A stretch of DNA of 64,000 nt from Nymphaea colorata (GCF_008831285.2 NC_045148.1:23585004-23649003); one strand, 5' to 3'; positions 45,870 through 58,960 are shown, numbered from the stretch's first letter. The notes: generated from the letters alone by a model not told the origin. Numbers and translations are program-made.

Positions 45870-47055
45870 CTACTTTTGACTCAGTTACTCTGACATCTTC
45901 GATGTCAACACTTGAAGCTTCATTGAATTGGAAATGCTTGACATATATTGACTCGCGTGCATATTGCTGATCTTCCACCAACTACTCACATTTGAAGACC
46001 AGGAAAGGCATTGAAGAATGAAGAGATTACTTAAGTAGTTTATTTGGGCTACGCAAGCTTTGAACAATCTCTCATGTTCCTTGTATAGTAGTTTGTTCAC
46101 ATTTAACTACTTGTAACCAACATTAGATGTCATGTTGACAGAATGCAGTGAATTCTTGCACCATTCCTTCAATTTGGTGAAATGGTCGGAAAATCTTTTA
46201 TATGGCTGTTTTACTCAAGTTATAACACCCACCAAATGCTCCTGCAGTCTCCAGTCATAGTTGGGTGAGCAGGAAAAGTATTTCATCTCGCCGCCTAATG
46301 AGAAGTTTGAAACCCTCACGCTTCCTCCCAACCTCTCTGCTTTGTGCTATCAGCTTGTGAACCTAACCTTATGAAATTAATTCTTTATTCATGGAAAAAA
46401 TGAATCAATGATCAAGCAATATCTCATCCAAAAGGTTTATTATTCTGGCCTTAGCATGAAGATACACATAGTTAAATGTATGAGAATTTTACAAAAATAA
46501 GTTCATGCTTTGCTGGATGACAAAACATGCCACTGTTGTCGATTACATAAAAAGACAAAAGCAGTTAAATGAATCTGTATTTTTGTGATTTCATCAAACC
46601 CTAAAACTTGTTTTTGTAAAAGCTTCATTTCTTTGCTTTTAAGGCACAGTGTCTAAGTTGAACATGTTGTGGTTCAATACATGATAGAGTGCAAGATCCA
46701 AGTTCAAGCTAAAACCTAATCATTTGGTAAATGGAACACTTTGAAAGTGTCATATGCATATGCCCCAAAGATTAGGGGAGATTCATTGACATCAAGTTCT
46801 AATGTTCTATGAATCTGCCCAAACTTTGATGCAGGTTAATGGAACACTCACATAATGTTCTAAAACCCCAAAACAATCCCTAAACAAACATCCAAGTCAA
46901 GGTTTAGATACTAATTCTTGTTGTTAATTAGGTGGTCTCAATGTGTATATAGGAAAAGTCAATGTCGCCAGATGTTAGATAGTTGTGTGGTTAAAATTTA
47001 GAAATTTGTTGTTATAAGTAAATTGTCATCCACCATAAATTTGACATTGCTGCTT
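45870..47055. repeat. Direct duplication F1
   Basis: Colinear with 47415-48320: TCTGACATCTTC.ATGTCAAC, CATGTTGACAGAATGCAGTG, ACCATTCCTTCAATTTG, GATCAAGCAATATCTCATCC. F1 contains an extra stretch at about 46620-46910 not seen in F2. Non-coding. Confidence 0.85.
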
Positions 47056-47414
47056 AGTGCTTATCATTTAAATTAGTTGTTCTTTTCAGTTTTTGTCTCT
47101 TTTTTTTTTTAATATATATTTTACCAATTTCATTTTGAAGCTTACACTTCACCTCCTGATAGGATAAATGTCTTGCTTCATGCTTTAAACACCTTTACCA
47201 GCCAATTAAAGTTTTTGGTTTTTTTCATCTACCTTTAATACTCAAAAGATGGAAGAAAAGTGTCCAAAGATGTCATGATCAAAAGATAGGTTCAGGACTA
47301 AGGTTCAAATTTAAATATATTGGTACACAATTAAGGGTCCTCTTGAAGACTTCCAATCTGAATTGACTCGTGCTGAGCACACTGCATTTAGTGCGGACGG
47401 GTTATGGACGTTTA
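47056..47414. other. Spacer between F1 and F2
   Basis: No gene recognised. Confidence 0.45.
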
Positions 47415-48164
47415 TGACTCGCTTACTCTGACATCTTCAATGTCAACGCTTGAAGCTTGATAGAATTGGAAATGCTTAATGGATATTGACTCGAATGCAT
47501 AATGCTGGTGGGTATTTAATACAGGCGAAAGTAATTTAGTCCCCTAACTAAGCACAATTGAAGACTAGGGAAGGCATAGAAGATATGTTTTAACTAGTTT
47601 AGTTGGCACCACAAGCTTCAAATCAATCTCTCTAGTGCCCTGTATAGTAGTTTGTCACAATTAACTACTTTTAACCATCATTTAATTTCATGTTGACAGA
47701 ATGCAGTGGATTCTAGCACCATTCCTTCAATTTGATGAAATGGTGAGAAAATCATTTTTATGGTTGCTCTACCCAAGTTATAACACCTAAAAATGCCCCT
47801 ATGTGTATAAGAGAATTATTTCATTTTATCGCCTGGTTTGCGCTATCAGCCTGTAAACCCAATTTTGTGAAATCAATTCTTTATTCATGGGACAAGTTGA
47901 ATCCATGATCAAGCAATATCTCATCCAAAATGTTTATTGTTGAGACCTTAGCATGAGATTACACAGTTAGATGTATGTAAATTTTACAAAAATACTTTCA
48001 TTCTTTGATGGATGACAAATACATGGTACTGTTAAAGCTTCAGTTCCTTACTTTTAAGGTGCCACATCTAAGTTGATCATGTTGTTGGTCAATACGTGAT
48101 AAAGTACAGGATCCTAGTTCAAAAAACCTGGGTTCATCCAAATCAAGGCTCGGACTCCAATTAT

Positions 48165-48203
<39 letters not shown>

Positions 48204-48320
48204 GTGTGTGTGTGTGTGTGTGTGTGTGAAAAATCAATGTTGGTAGATGCCAATAAGTTGTTGTATGGTTAGAATTTAGAAATTTGTTGCTGAAAGTAAA
48301 TTGCTGTCCGCCACAAACTG
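47415..48320. repeat. Direct duplication F2
   Basis: Second copy of 45870-47055, offset about 1.5 kb, with a (TA)n-(TG)n run at 48172-48228 replacing part of F1. The two copies differ at many positions, so the duplication is old. Confidence 0.85.
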
Positions 48321-48705
48321 TGTTAATACCAATTATGCAGTAAACTTTTTAGCGACAAATTTTTTAAATTTTACCCATCTAGCAGCATTCAGCATCTGGA
48401 AGAATTAGATCCTCATAGATGGAGAGAGAGAGAGAGATGATAATAATTTTAATGTGAGAGACCTGGCCCAGTTCTCGACTCCAACATTAAAACTCGGTGC
48501 AAATTCTCGGGCAAAGAAGAAAAGTTGGACCTAGATACTGATAAGGTAAAGTCATAACTTTTTCCAGGAAGTTTGAAAAAAGGAGAGGACGTTTGAATCA
48601 CATGGTCAGAGTGAAAAGTTGTTTATAATGCTAATATGTCCAAGAACTTTCTTATAAAAGGCCAGAGAATATTTTTATAACTTGTTATCATAAAATAAAA
48701 ATGTT
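48321..48705. other. Spacer, nothing firm
   Basis: Contains a short GAGAGAGA run at 48421-48436. No gene. Confidence 0.4.
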
Positions 48706-48713
48706 ATAGAACA

Positions 48714-48878
48714 AGCGGTGGAGCCAGAAAAAATTTCTGGAGGAGCACTCATTCACATATTTCTATATCCAAAGCGGCACTATGTATATAACATAACAAA
48801 TATTTGAAAACATTAATATAAAAATAAAAAAATATTGAAAGGCTAATGTAGGCAGTTTATATGTAGCTCTGCTTCTGC
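48714..48878. mobile_element. hAT-like MITE
   Basis: 165 bp, starting AGCGGTGGAGCCAG and ending AGCTCTGCTTCTGC, flanked by ATAGAACA (48706-48713) and ACAGAACA (48879-48886), seven of eight matching. AT-rich core. Confidence 0.72.
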
Positions 48879-48889
48879 ACAGAACATTT

Positions 48890-49943
48890 TCAATGTGCAC
48901 AAACATATCTTACCATCAAATGCTTTCTCGTTTGTCCTCATGTAGATGTAGGCAACCAGCTGCAGCAAACTTAATTTGCAATTGTTGGGTCACAGCCTTA
49001 TTGTTTTAAATAAGAAGTCCTTTTCACTTTAGATTGTGTTCAATGGGTGGGAATTAGTGTCCCAAAATTTTATTTTGAGACACTTTGTCCCACTATACAA
49101 AGCTGTAATGAAAATCGAAACTGAGTGTCACTCAACTTTTATTTTTCCAAAAATTGATGAAGTCCTATTCAATTTTGTTCATACCTCTAGGGGGGCGACA
49201 GAAATTAAGTGTATAGTGTCACAAATATCGTGATATTTAAAAAAATATCATCATATTAACATAAAAAATAAGAACAACTAAAAAAGGGGAAATCAATATG
49301 TTGAAAAAAAAAGAAAAATATATTTATCACGTTTTTTCACATTTTTTTGCAATTTCTTCTATTTTTCATTTTTCTGTTTTTTAGCATTGACATTATCATG
49401 GATTCAAATTTAAACTCAAACCTAATTATATCTCATGATTTTTATCATCATTATGTTCTTCATCATTTTTCTATAGTTTTATTTACGTTTTCTTATTGCT
49501 TTCTGATTTAATTAATTTATAGCTATTTTTAATTTTTTTGAGTTTTTTCTGAGATTTTCCGAAGAAAACAACTTTGCCGAAACATACTCAACAAAAATCA
49601 TGCTATTAAAAACCCCATACCGATATTTCTGACAATCAGTTTGACACCTATTGCTACCTTCAAAGAAGTTTATTAGAGGACTCAGCCTCTTCAAAAGCAA
49701 ATGTAGCTTATTTTGCAAATAGGTAAGTGGAAGGTGGGGAGTAAGTATTTGTTCACATCAATTTGGAGATCGGGATGTCATTAAAATTGGAGGTTGTATC
49801 TCGTGCTCCCTTATGGGTTTGAGTCTTGCAAAAATGTTGGGAGGATCTTTTCATAGTGTAGTTAGGCATATTAGGGCATCCAGGTTTGGTTTCATTTGAA
49901 TTTTTGTTTTGCATGTGGGATCATAGGTTCAAGTGTCAAAGCT
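48890..49943. other. Spacer, nothing firm
   Basis: AT-rich with homopolymer-rich segments (49260-49580) and no recognisable gene. Confidence 0.4.
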
Positions 49944-50640
49944 GCTTTGATACTATTGTAACAACTTGAGTCACACTCCTACACCGGATTTGGACCCCTG
50001 ATTTAACAGATCTAACCCACCCCCTTGCAAGTTCAAATGAACTGATATAATCAATCACTTAACAACTTCCTTTATATGTCTTTCAAAATTCTTCGTAATC
50101 TTACATATAAGGGATTAAACTTTTGAGGTGTGACACAATTTCTCAATCTAGTGGCGGAGTAATGTTGTAGGCACACCGGTCCATCAAATTTACTTTATTT
50201 GCATAGAAGTGCCCCTTAAAGATTGAAATTTAAACTTAGAGTGTTCTTTAAAGGTTGAAATTTAAAGACAAAAATTTCTGACTCCACTCTGATATGGACT
50301 GCTAACTTGTAATCAATTCCCTTTAAGGCTGACTGGGAATGAGATCAATCCCCTGTTGGCTTGGATTATGATTTCATTCCTCATTCTTGGGTGGCTTCTT
50401 CCTACATCATGCGGATTGTTTCCATCGTCGAAATCGAAGGACTCAACCTGTACGAGGGCTTCTGTTTTGGGGGTCTCTCTTACACAATATGTTTGGATTA
50501 TTGTTTTTATCCTCTGATGAACTTGAGTTCTTGCTCGTTGCCCTGATCGTCTCATACTGGGAAACAACTAGGCCCATATATAGGAGACAAAAATTAGGAA
50601 CTTTTGCATTCGAACATTTCAATCAGTCAATGATTTGAAA
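49944..50640 (-). mobile_element. LTR fragment with degraded primer-binding site (candidate)
   Basis: The minus strand reads TAGTATCAAAGC at 49955-49944, two changes from the initiator-Met primer site, just after a possible LTR end ...GTTACA (49957). Upstream on that strand lie a TATATATGGG word near 50575 and ordinary-looking transcribed text. If correct, this is the 5' LTR of an otherwise deleted element. No second LTR was found. Confidence 0.4.
50155..50297. mobile_element. MITE-like insert (candidate)
   Basis: Begins AGTGGCGGAGTAATG and ends CTGACTCCACTCTG, an imperfect inverted pair like the GGAGCCAG family. Target duplication is not clear. It lies within the possible LTR fragment. Confidence 0.5.
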
Positions 50641-51318
50641 ACTTTGGTCAATAAATTGGTTGTGACAATATTTTGCAAAAAGAAAAGAAATTCTGGAAAT
50701 TTCTGCAAATCCATGGAAAAGTCAAAATTTTGATCTTTTTCTATATGCTTAAGTTTTCCAAACGTCACATTACTAGCAATTGTTAAAATTTTGATTTTTT
50801 GAAAGTTTAGCAAGCAAAAAGCTTAAATAATTCTATTTATCCATTCTAACTATGACTGAATTTCCAAATTGATTGTATTCCTTGAAACTTTTGGTGGCCT
50901 ATCAATTCAGAGTTTTAGATTTTGTGTCTTACCTCTTCTTATCACTTTGGGAAGTCCCTATATTATTTGCAGCAGTGAAGTCTTTTTTTTTAGTGAAATA
51001 AAATGTGATCAGATTGGAGCTTTCAATCGTCAAATTTCTAGGTCATGTACATTTGGCATCGTCCAGACTTTGCATGACATCTAACAATAAGAGATGACAT
51101 GAACGAATTTGACATTCTTATTGACCTTTGTCAAATCTTCATTCCTTTATTCGACTGTTTGAATTTACATGCTTTGACCAAGGTTGATCACTTGATTACT
51201 AAGCCAAATAAGAAGTGAAACAGGATTTATAAAAAAGAACTAGCATTTCTACTGTTAACAGCCTCGGCCTTGGAGTTCGTCAAAATTTTATAATATGCTA
51301 TTTTTTAAATACAAAATC

Positions 51319-51320
<2 letters not shown>
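50641..51320. other. Spacer, nothing firm
   Basis: No gene or repeat recognised. Confidence 0.4.
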
Positions 51321-51322
<2 letters not shown>

Positions 51323-51349
<27 letters not shown>

Positions 51350-51350
51350 C
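51323..51350. repeat. (TA)n microsatellite
   Basis: TA run of about 26 bp. Confidence 0.95.
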
Positions 51351-51409
51351 ATAGTTACAAATAACATCACAGAGTTTTAAACGGCAAGGTTATTGTCAGG
51401 TATAATACG

Positions 51410-51778
51410 TCGATCTTGAAAAAAATTAAAAAAAATGAGAAAAACATGGTAAATTTTTAAAACTAAAAATGAGAAAAAAGTAAAATAAATTAGAAACTAG
51501 TAACACAAACACGAAAAGATAAACAGATTTGCAACAAATAAAAAATAGAAAATGAAAAAAAAAAACAGTTTCGCATTAAAAAAACTGAAAAAAATGAAGA
51601 AAGTGAAAAAAACTGAAAAAATGAAAAAAAAACGTTAAAAACGGGTTAAAAAGTATTTTTCCCTTTTTAACTTTTTTTCAAAAAAATGCTGTTTTTTAAA
51701 GTTTTAAAAGGCTACTTAATTTATTGCGTTTTTTTTAGTTTTTTTTTGAAAAAAATGCGTTTTCTAAGACTGTGATAT

Positions 51779-51847
<69 letters not shown>

Positions 51848-51870
51848 GAGGGACACACACACACACACGT
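51410..51870. repeat. A-rich/T-rich low-complexity block with compound microsatellite
   Basis: A-rich text (51410-51650) is followed by T-rich text (51655-51750), so the two halves can pair over long runs. It then passes to (TA)n, (GA)n and (CA)n at 51778-51868. Confidence 0.85.
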
Positions 51871-51949
51871 ACATACACACATACGTATATGATAGAGTTT
51901 TAAATTATGATTATCTACCAAAGTTTCTTATTAGCTATCTCCATTGTAT

Positions 51950-52340
51950 GACAATTGCAGGCCAATAGGGAATAATTTGAGGGGTTTGTATCTTTTGTTA
52001 TTTATTGTCTTTTTGGAGTCCTGGGATTGGAGTTTGTCAGATTCAAATAGGATACATCTTGAACTATATCTGTTTTTTTAGATATTAACATATCCATATT
52101 CAAATTCTGATTCGAATGCAAACAATGGATCTAAAATCCAATATCACAATCTGAATTCGAATTTTGAATCAATTCTGGCTGATTTTCAAAATGTAAGAGC
52201 ATTTGAATATAAGATTTTTATTTAAACTTAAATCCCCATATCTGAATCTGAATCCGAATCCAGTTGGATATATATGTACATCCAAATATGAATCAGCATC
52301 CAGCCAGATGTCGTTTCTTAAACCCGAATCTGATCCAATT
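51950..52340. repeat. GATTCAG-type element fragment
   Basis: 52020-52340 matches the reverse-oriented arm at 15920-16115 and continues into CCAGATGTCGTTTCTTAA text also found near 15470 and 16230. Confidence 0.65.
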
Positions 52341-53660
52341 TCTTAATTGGCTTGCCTGAGCTACTTATCTTCCACAGGTATATATGATTGTGATATTTTT
52401 AGAGTCTTATGTGAAATAATTGCTTATTTCTGTGCTTTAGCTTATGAATGCTGGATTTTTGTCATTCCAGTAACAAAGGGATCCAAATACTAGAATCTGT
52501 ATGTGATGGTCAGATCAACTCAGTGATTAATTATCATCTATAATCTCTACGACCAATCACCAGGTTTGATTACTCACTTAAAGCAAGACATGAGCCGTGT
52601 ATATAGGAAAGATTTAGACGTGGATTCTTAATTAGAACCGTGTCTCGGTTGGGGACCCAGTTAACGTTAAATTTCTACTTGGGAGGCCCCTCATGCTTCA
52701 CTGTGATCGTCAAAATAAAAAATCAAAAGCAACATTTTATCATTTATTCTGATGGATTTTTACAAATTTTCTTTCCCAAACAATCAAAAGCTATGTTACT
52801 GTCCTAAATTCGTTTCCTGATGACCTCCTTTATCTGTTCTTTGAATACATAAGAAGGGGCTTCACTGTATGAGGCCCTTGAACAAATGAACAAATTGGTG
52901 ACTCAATGCTCTGGCTTCTAAACTACAACACAAATCTGAACATCTACACTTGCCAATCATCGATCTGCATGACCCAAGTAGGGGTTGTAGACATGGCTGC
53001 TGCCTGTAGTGAAGAATCTGTTGACATATCAACACAATAGTGAATCCTTTATCAGCAACGTAAACAGTGAATAGTTGAGCAAGGACTGGATCGGATTAGC
53101 TAGAAATATTATTGCCTTGCATTGGCCGGTTGATTCAAGCCTTCGCTAAGTCAATTTGATCCAGTCCACCTGCTTAAAAAAAAATATGTTTTTCATTAGT
53201 TTTTTTTATCAATATATGAATCAGCAGGCATTCATATTCAACACAACAGTGTGAGTGCGACGCTGAAAAAAATCTGCTTTTGAAACGAGTGGATAAGGAT
53301 GGCATAACTCCAGTCCGGTGATTTAGATGATGTAGTTGCAAGTCAAAACAAAATATTAAATTGTCAAACTGCTTGTTTCCACTTCTAAGTCTTGAACAAG
53401 ATATAAAAACTAATAAAAAAACAATAACAGGTGGATTGAATCAAATTGATTTAGTCGTTTTTTCACTTTAGGCATTTTTTCACTCCTTTTTATTGTCAAA
53501 CTGCTTGTTTCCACTTTCTAAGTCTTGTTTATTTCTTATATATTTTTTAATGTGGCCTTATTAGTTTCTCATTTGTTTGATTGTTCTCTGACTTTTAAAT
53601 TTTTTCTAAAAATGTACCATATTTTTCCATTATTTTTATCTTTTTTTTAAGCTCATCGTT
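52341..53660. other. Spacer, nothing firm
   Basis: A minus-strand piece near 53020-52950 (CAACAG acceptor-like, then MSTTPTWVMQIDDWQV and a stop) could be a gene-end fragment but has no support elsewhere. The remainder is AT-rich. Confidence 0.35.
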
Positions 53661-53687
53661 GAGAAAAACCGCTCCATTTAAAAGGCA

Positions 53688-54024
53688 AAAACGATATTTG
53701 TGACTATGGTCGAACCCAGCTTTGGGAATCTAAAAGAAAAAAAGAAGAAGTTCAAATTGACAACTTTGATTTGGGACTGAATAGAGTGGAAAAGTGGTCA
53801 AGGAAGATAAGATAAGGGTGGCCAAGAAAAAGCCTCATTGATGTAACCATTAGTCGTGCGGCTGGATTTGGAATTGTGAAGCAATATGTTCCAAAGCAGT
53901 AGACCTGAGTCTTCTTCAATTTCTAGAAAAACACACAACTTTTTGAGAAGTGAATCCATACATAAACTAAAGACCCAGCTTCTTCTTCTGTTCGTGCATG
54001 TTTTGCATAGAAAATTGGAGCGGC
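53688..54024 (+). promoter_or_regulatory. 5' flank of kinase pseudogene 2
   Basis: Matches 10799-11012 (same strand) and, inverted, 24481-24650. Conservation among three copies suggests it travelled with the gene. No clear TATA box is seen. Confidence 0.5.
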
Positions 54025-56704
54025 ATGGCAACCACCGGCTGGTCCCCTCAGCTGCTTGGGTTTCTTTTGTGTTTCTCCTCCTTTGCCTTCATTGTGGTTC
54101 TCGGCCAAGGGGAGGTGCCCTCAGCCCCTGTTTCTCTGAGCAATGTGACTGATCAATTCGCATTGCTGTCTTTCAAATTCCTTGTCACTAAAGACCCTCA
54201 TAATGTGTTATCAAATTGGAATTCCAACATCTCCTTCTGCGACTGGACTGGAGCTTCATGCGGTTGTGGTTCACAAAGAGTAGTTGCTCTGAACCTCTCT
54301 GAAAAGGCACTTGAAGGTACTCTCTCACCATACATCAGCAATCTCTCCTTCTCACAGGTTCTTGATCTCTCGACCGACAGTTTCCACGGTCAACTTCTCG
54401 TTGATTTTAGTCGTCTCCCTCTGTTAGCGAATCTTATCATAAGTACAAACAATTTTGAAGGGTTGATCCCACAAACGCTGAGCCGTTGTCGTCGCCTCCA
54501 AGTACTTTCGACAATAGAAAATGAATTCTATGGAAGCATTTCGGAGTTCCTAGGCAGTTTGCTGGAAGTGAAGCACATAAACCTTTATGGTAACAGGCTC
54601 GCCGGCACCATTCCAGTCACTTTTGCCAACCTCTCAAAGCTGGAGCACCTTAATATTGGTCAAAATTATATGCATGGGAAGATTCCTTCCGAGTTGGGAA
54701 GCATAACCCACTTAACATTCTTTAGTGTGGAAATGAACAATCTCACCGGTACACTGCCTGACAGCTTGTTTATCCTATCAACTCTTCAGATTTTGAGTTT
54801 CACGACCAATCAAGTAACAGGGCATCTCCCAAAAGATGTTGGCCGCTTCCTGCCCAATCTCCAACAACTCTATGCCGGTACAAACAATTTTGATGGCCCT
54901 CTCCCGGCTTCTCTTTCTAATGCTACAAGACTTCAACTTCTTACTGCAGAAAGCATTAAATTTAGTGGGCTGATACCATTAGAATTAGGTAATCTTACAC
55001 AACTCAAGTACCTTTACCTTTGGGCAAATATATTGACCAATGCCCATGGCAGTCATGAGCTCTCCATTCTCACATCCTTCACCAAGTGTCGGATGCAACA
55101 GAAAGTTAATATATCACAAAACCTTTTGAACGGCACTCTTCCTGTCTCTTTTGGAAATCTGACAACCACCTTGTGGAGACTTGTGCTTTCCTCCAATCTG
55201 ATTGAAGGTACCATCCCATTGGCCTTATCCAACTTGACCAATTTAATTTGGTTAAATTTGAGATTCAACAAAATAAAAGGACTCGTTCCACCAAATATAG
55301 GATCAATGAACAGGTTACAAACACTAGGTCTTTCTGGCAACGCATTAGAAGGTTCAATTCCAGACTCACTTTACCAGTTGGTCAGCATGTCTATTTTTTA
55401 TATTGACCACAACATGCTAATCGGGTCAATTTCAAGCTCCTTAAACAATATCACTAGTTTGCGAAGCCTAGATCTAAGCTCAAACAATTTGTCATCAACA
55501 CTACCGCCTGGTCTTTGTGAGTTGAAGGACTTGTTGGAGCTGTACTTGTAGGACAACTCCTTCACTAGGGTCACCTGCCTTTGAGTCTTGGGAATTTTTC
55601 CATGATGATCAACATGGATATCTCTGCAAACAAGTTGAATGGAGAGTTTCTTGCATCATTATCAAAGCTCCAAATGCTGAAGTATTTGAATCTCTCTTGG
55701 AACACAATTGATGGTCACATTTCTAAACAACTTGATCACATGCTAAACCTTGACACTATTGACCTTTCCCATAACAAGCTTTCTGGTAAGATACCAAAAT
55801 CATTGGAGAAACTTCAACACATCCAAGTCTTGGACTTGTCCTTCAATCAATTGGAAGGAGAGATTCCAAGTGGTGGAAAGTTTGCAAACCTTTCTGCCAA
55901 TTCATTCATAGGGAACTATGCACTATGTGGAGCTCCCAAATTCCATGTCCCATTGTGCTTAAACAAAACAGAGAGGCAAAGTAAGAGCAATGCGGCTAGA
56001 GTCATTGCCGCTTGTGCAATTGGAGGCTCAGCATTTGTGGTCATTGTTTGCACACTCATTGGTATCTCATTCTATAGAAAGAGGGGAATGTTGAAACAAC
56101 CGGATGAAATTGAAAGATTACGAGGGATTACACTTCGAGTGAGTTCTTACAGAGAGCTATTGCACGCGACGAGCAACTTCAGTAATGCAAATTTTCTTGG
56201 GAACGAAAGCTTTGGTTCAGTGTACAAAGGAATTCTACTAGATGAAACGGCAGTGGCTGTTAAGGTCCTCAATTTGCTATTTGAGGGAGTATCTAAAAGT
56301 TTTGACATTGAGTGCACTGTCTTGCACCAAATCAGGCACTGAAACCTCGTTAAAGTCACTACGTCTTGCTCTAGTACAGATTTCAAGGCTTTAGTTCTCC
56401 AATACATGCCCCTTGGCAGCCTAGAAGTCTGTCTATATTCAGGTGACCATCGCTTGAATCTCTTTCAAAGATTGGATATCACGAGTGATGTGGCTTGTGC
56501 TTTAGAATATCTTCACCATGGTTACTCGGAAACTATAGTTCATAGCCAAGTAATGTGCTTCTAGATGAGAACAAGACAGCATACATCAGTGATTTTGGCA
56601 TTGCAAAGATTCTAGTTGGTCTGAATTCCTCTACTCTTACAGCTACTCTCGGAGCCACCAGTTACAATGCACCAGGTACGTACTATCTCTGATTTATTTG
56701 TCTT

Positions 56705-56707
<3 letters not shown>

Positions 56708-56758
<51 letters not shown>
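56708..56758. repeat. (TA)n microsatellite in kinase pseudogene 2 intron
   Basis: TA run of about 50 bp near the donor end of the intron. Confidence 0.95.
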
Positions 56759-56759
<1 letters not shown>

Positions 56760-57335
56760 TCTTTTGTGGTTTGCAATATGACATCAATAAATATATCAAT
56801 TGATGTGAAAACACACATGATCCATCTAATCATCTGGACTTGGTAGTTGACACATAAAGACATGCACAAGTGTTCCTAGCTCAATAATGTAAAGGTCATT
56901 GGTAAACTATTTTACATGGTAAATGCATTTGTTGTTCGTGTGGCTCATGTACACATCTGTTGTTTGCATGTCCTGAACAAACAAGAATCATCAGTTGATC
57001 TTCTTTTTTTAACAGAACTTTTTTGCTTTCTTGTATAAAACAATCCTAATCGTAAATACCTTTCTACCTAATGGCTTCAGACTGGTTAACGATCAGCACT
57101 ACTGAATAATTCACTCAATGTAGGAGCCATTTAAGAGAACCTTGAGATAGGTCACTGGAGAATTAGAAGGAAGATAAGTTTGATTAGGCAGGCCTTTAAG
57201 TTGTGAAATCACTGCACCATACAATTAATGAAACTGAACAAATCTCACATGCCCCATAGAAAAAATATGGATACATGTTTGAATTCTTTTAAGAGCACTT
57301 TTGTATCATACATATATAGGACTTCAGTTCTAAAT

Positions 57336-57617
57336 AGACCTGGGCATTGGGCCAGCCCGGCCCGATAAGAACTTGGTTCGGGCCAGCCGGATGTCCGAAA
57401 TCTGAGCCCAGGCCTGGCCCAGTTATATAAAAAAATATTTAAATCTTTTTGAATTTTATATATTTTAAATAACAGTATATATATATATTAATAAAATAAA
57501 ACTAATATTTGAAAGTTATCAGGATGGATCGGGCCCCCGTCGGGCTGACCTGAGCCGGCCTGATACATTATCAGGTGGGCTCGGACCCAGACCCGATCCA
57601 GGCCAATAACAACGTCT
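57336..57617. mobile_element. Mutator-like MITE in kinase pseudogene 2 intron
   Basis: A 282 bp element with GC-rich arms (GACCTGGGCATTGGGCC... and ...GACCCGATCCAGGCC) around an AT-rich core, ends AGAC...GTCT, flanked by identical 10-base copies AGTTCTAAAT (57326-57335 and 57618-57627). The duplication size fits a Mutator-type element. Pseudogene 1 lacks it at the matching intron position, so it arrived after the copies separated. Confidence 0.82.
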
Positions 57618-58309
57618 AGTTCTAAATCATAATCTTGTATTCTTTTTTAGATGTATATATGAGAATACAACAAGAGAAAGGCAGGATTGAAGGTTTAATT
57701 GATCTTAAGTCCATCAATTTCCAGCCCTCTTGCCCAAAACCAATTAGTGCAATTGTGTCATAGATGAGCATTAGCCAATTATATTGTGGTTGATAATCAT
57801 GTCTAAAATTGTTGAGTGATTGAATTAGAATTTCGGATGGCCGGAAAGGTGTCAGCCAAAGCCGATGTCTACAGCTACGGAATTCTGCTCCTTGAGATGT
57901 TTACAGGAAGAAAGCCTACTGATGAACAGTTTGATGGGGATTTTAGTTTGAGGCAATGGGTGACTGAAGCATTTTCTCTTGCAATTTCTGATGTCATTGA
58001 CTGCCATCTTTTGAATGAAAGCAATACTACTCCAACTGAAAGATCAGCTGCTATGAATGAGCTGCTGGTAATGATAATTTAGATAGGCTTGTCATGTTCA
58101 AATGTCTCTCCAAATGAGAGAATGGACATGAACAAACTGGTTGTAGGGCCGAGAAGGATACGACATAAGACAAAAATGATAGAAGGATAACTCAAATATA
58201 TCCATCGATGCAATGAGATTTAATTCCGGGGCACGACCAGCCATTGGCTAGAATAGTTGGAGGTGGAAATGTAGTTTGATTGCTTTCATGAAAGCCCTCA
58301 CTTGCATTG

Positions 58310-58960
58310 CTCAATTACAGTTGCGTAAAGGATTTAATAAAGATATGCTTAATATGCTTGGGTGTTCTATTCCTAAGACATTTGAGTGACTAACCTTGTA
58401 GAACAACTCACATTTCCAGTGCAAGTTACGTGAAAGAGGCTTGGAACTTTGTCCATTTTTGCAGTTTGTTCTTTGTTCTAAGTAAGAACACCACTATAGC
58501 CATAGTTCACATAAATCCTTTCAAATTTCTAAAATTTTGATGTACTATATCCTCAGCACAATTTCTCAAACCAACAAAAAAAATGCACAACAAGAAGAAT
58601 GAATAAAAGTGCACAATTCCAGTAAGTTTTGCACTGATGTCCAATGTTATCAAAAGAAAAGCCTTTGAATGAGGAGGATGAGAATTATATGCTGTGAGTA
58701 TCATTGTGTTATTGGAGCAAATAATATGTATGACCTTCTAAGGAAAGACCATGTGTCATGGACTAAAAGTGATCAAAATGACCCTGTTAGTTAATAGGGT
58801 TGTTTGTGTAAATAGGGTTGTTTGTGTCCCAAAATTTGTTTAGGTTTGCTTTTGGAGTGTTATAAAAAATGATTTTATTTTTAAAAGAGAAAAAAAGGGA
58901 CTAACCCCTCGGTATGAGGCTTGGCCATTCCTGACACCTTTGTGATGGGTAACTAGTCTT
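58310..58960 (+). repeat. 3' flank of kinase pseudogene 2
   Basis: Reverse complement of 18660-19620 and 9690-10535, without the copia scrap those copies carry. At the site it reads GTTAGTTAATAGGG, joining the two sides directly. Confidence 0.85.

Larger units (their letters stand above)
54025..58190 (+). pseudogene. LRR receptor-like kinase pseudogene 2 (EFR/Xa21-like, LRR-XII type)
   Basis: Start taken at ATG 54025 (MATTGWSPQLLGFLLC), giving a signal peptide. Then LRRNT (FALLSFKFLVTKDP, NWNSN), a long LRR array to about 55860, a membrane helix near 56000-56060 (ARVIAACAIGGSAFVVIVC) and a kinase. Its activation segment has an intact DFG. One intron at 56676-57828 (1153 bp, GT-AG) falls at the same codon as in pseudogene 1, within the APE motif. 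Exon 2 (57829-58190) carries [11 protein letters not shown] and [18 protein letters not shown], ending at TAA 58188-58190. Lesions: TAG at about 55549 with a nearby base insertion, TGA at about 56341 where RHRNL is expected, a deletion of about ten bases at 56536 that removes the catalytic aspartate and shifts frame, and TAG at about 58080. Pseudogene 1 lacks these, so each copy broke separately. Whole genes of this family act as immune or developmental receptors at the plasma membrane. Confidence 0.94.

Noticed and set aside
49910-49960. tRNA gene near GGTTCAAGTG
   Set aside because: A B-box-like word is present but no acceptor or anticodon stem pairs around it. The adjoining text fits a degraded LTR primer site better.
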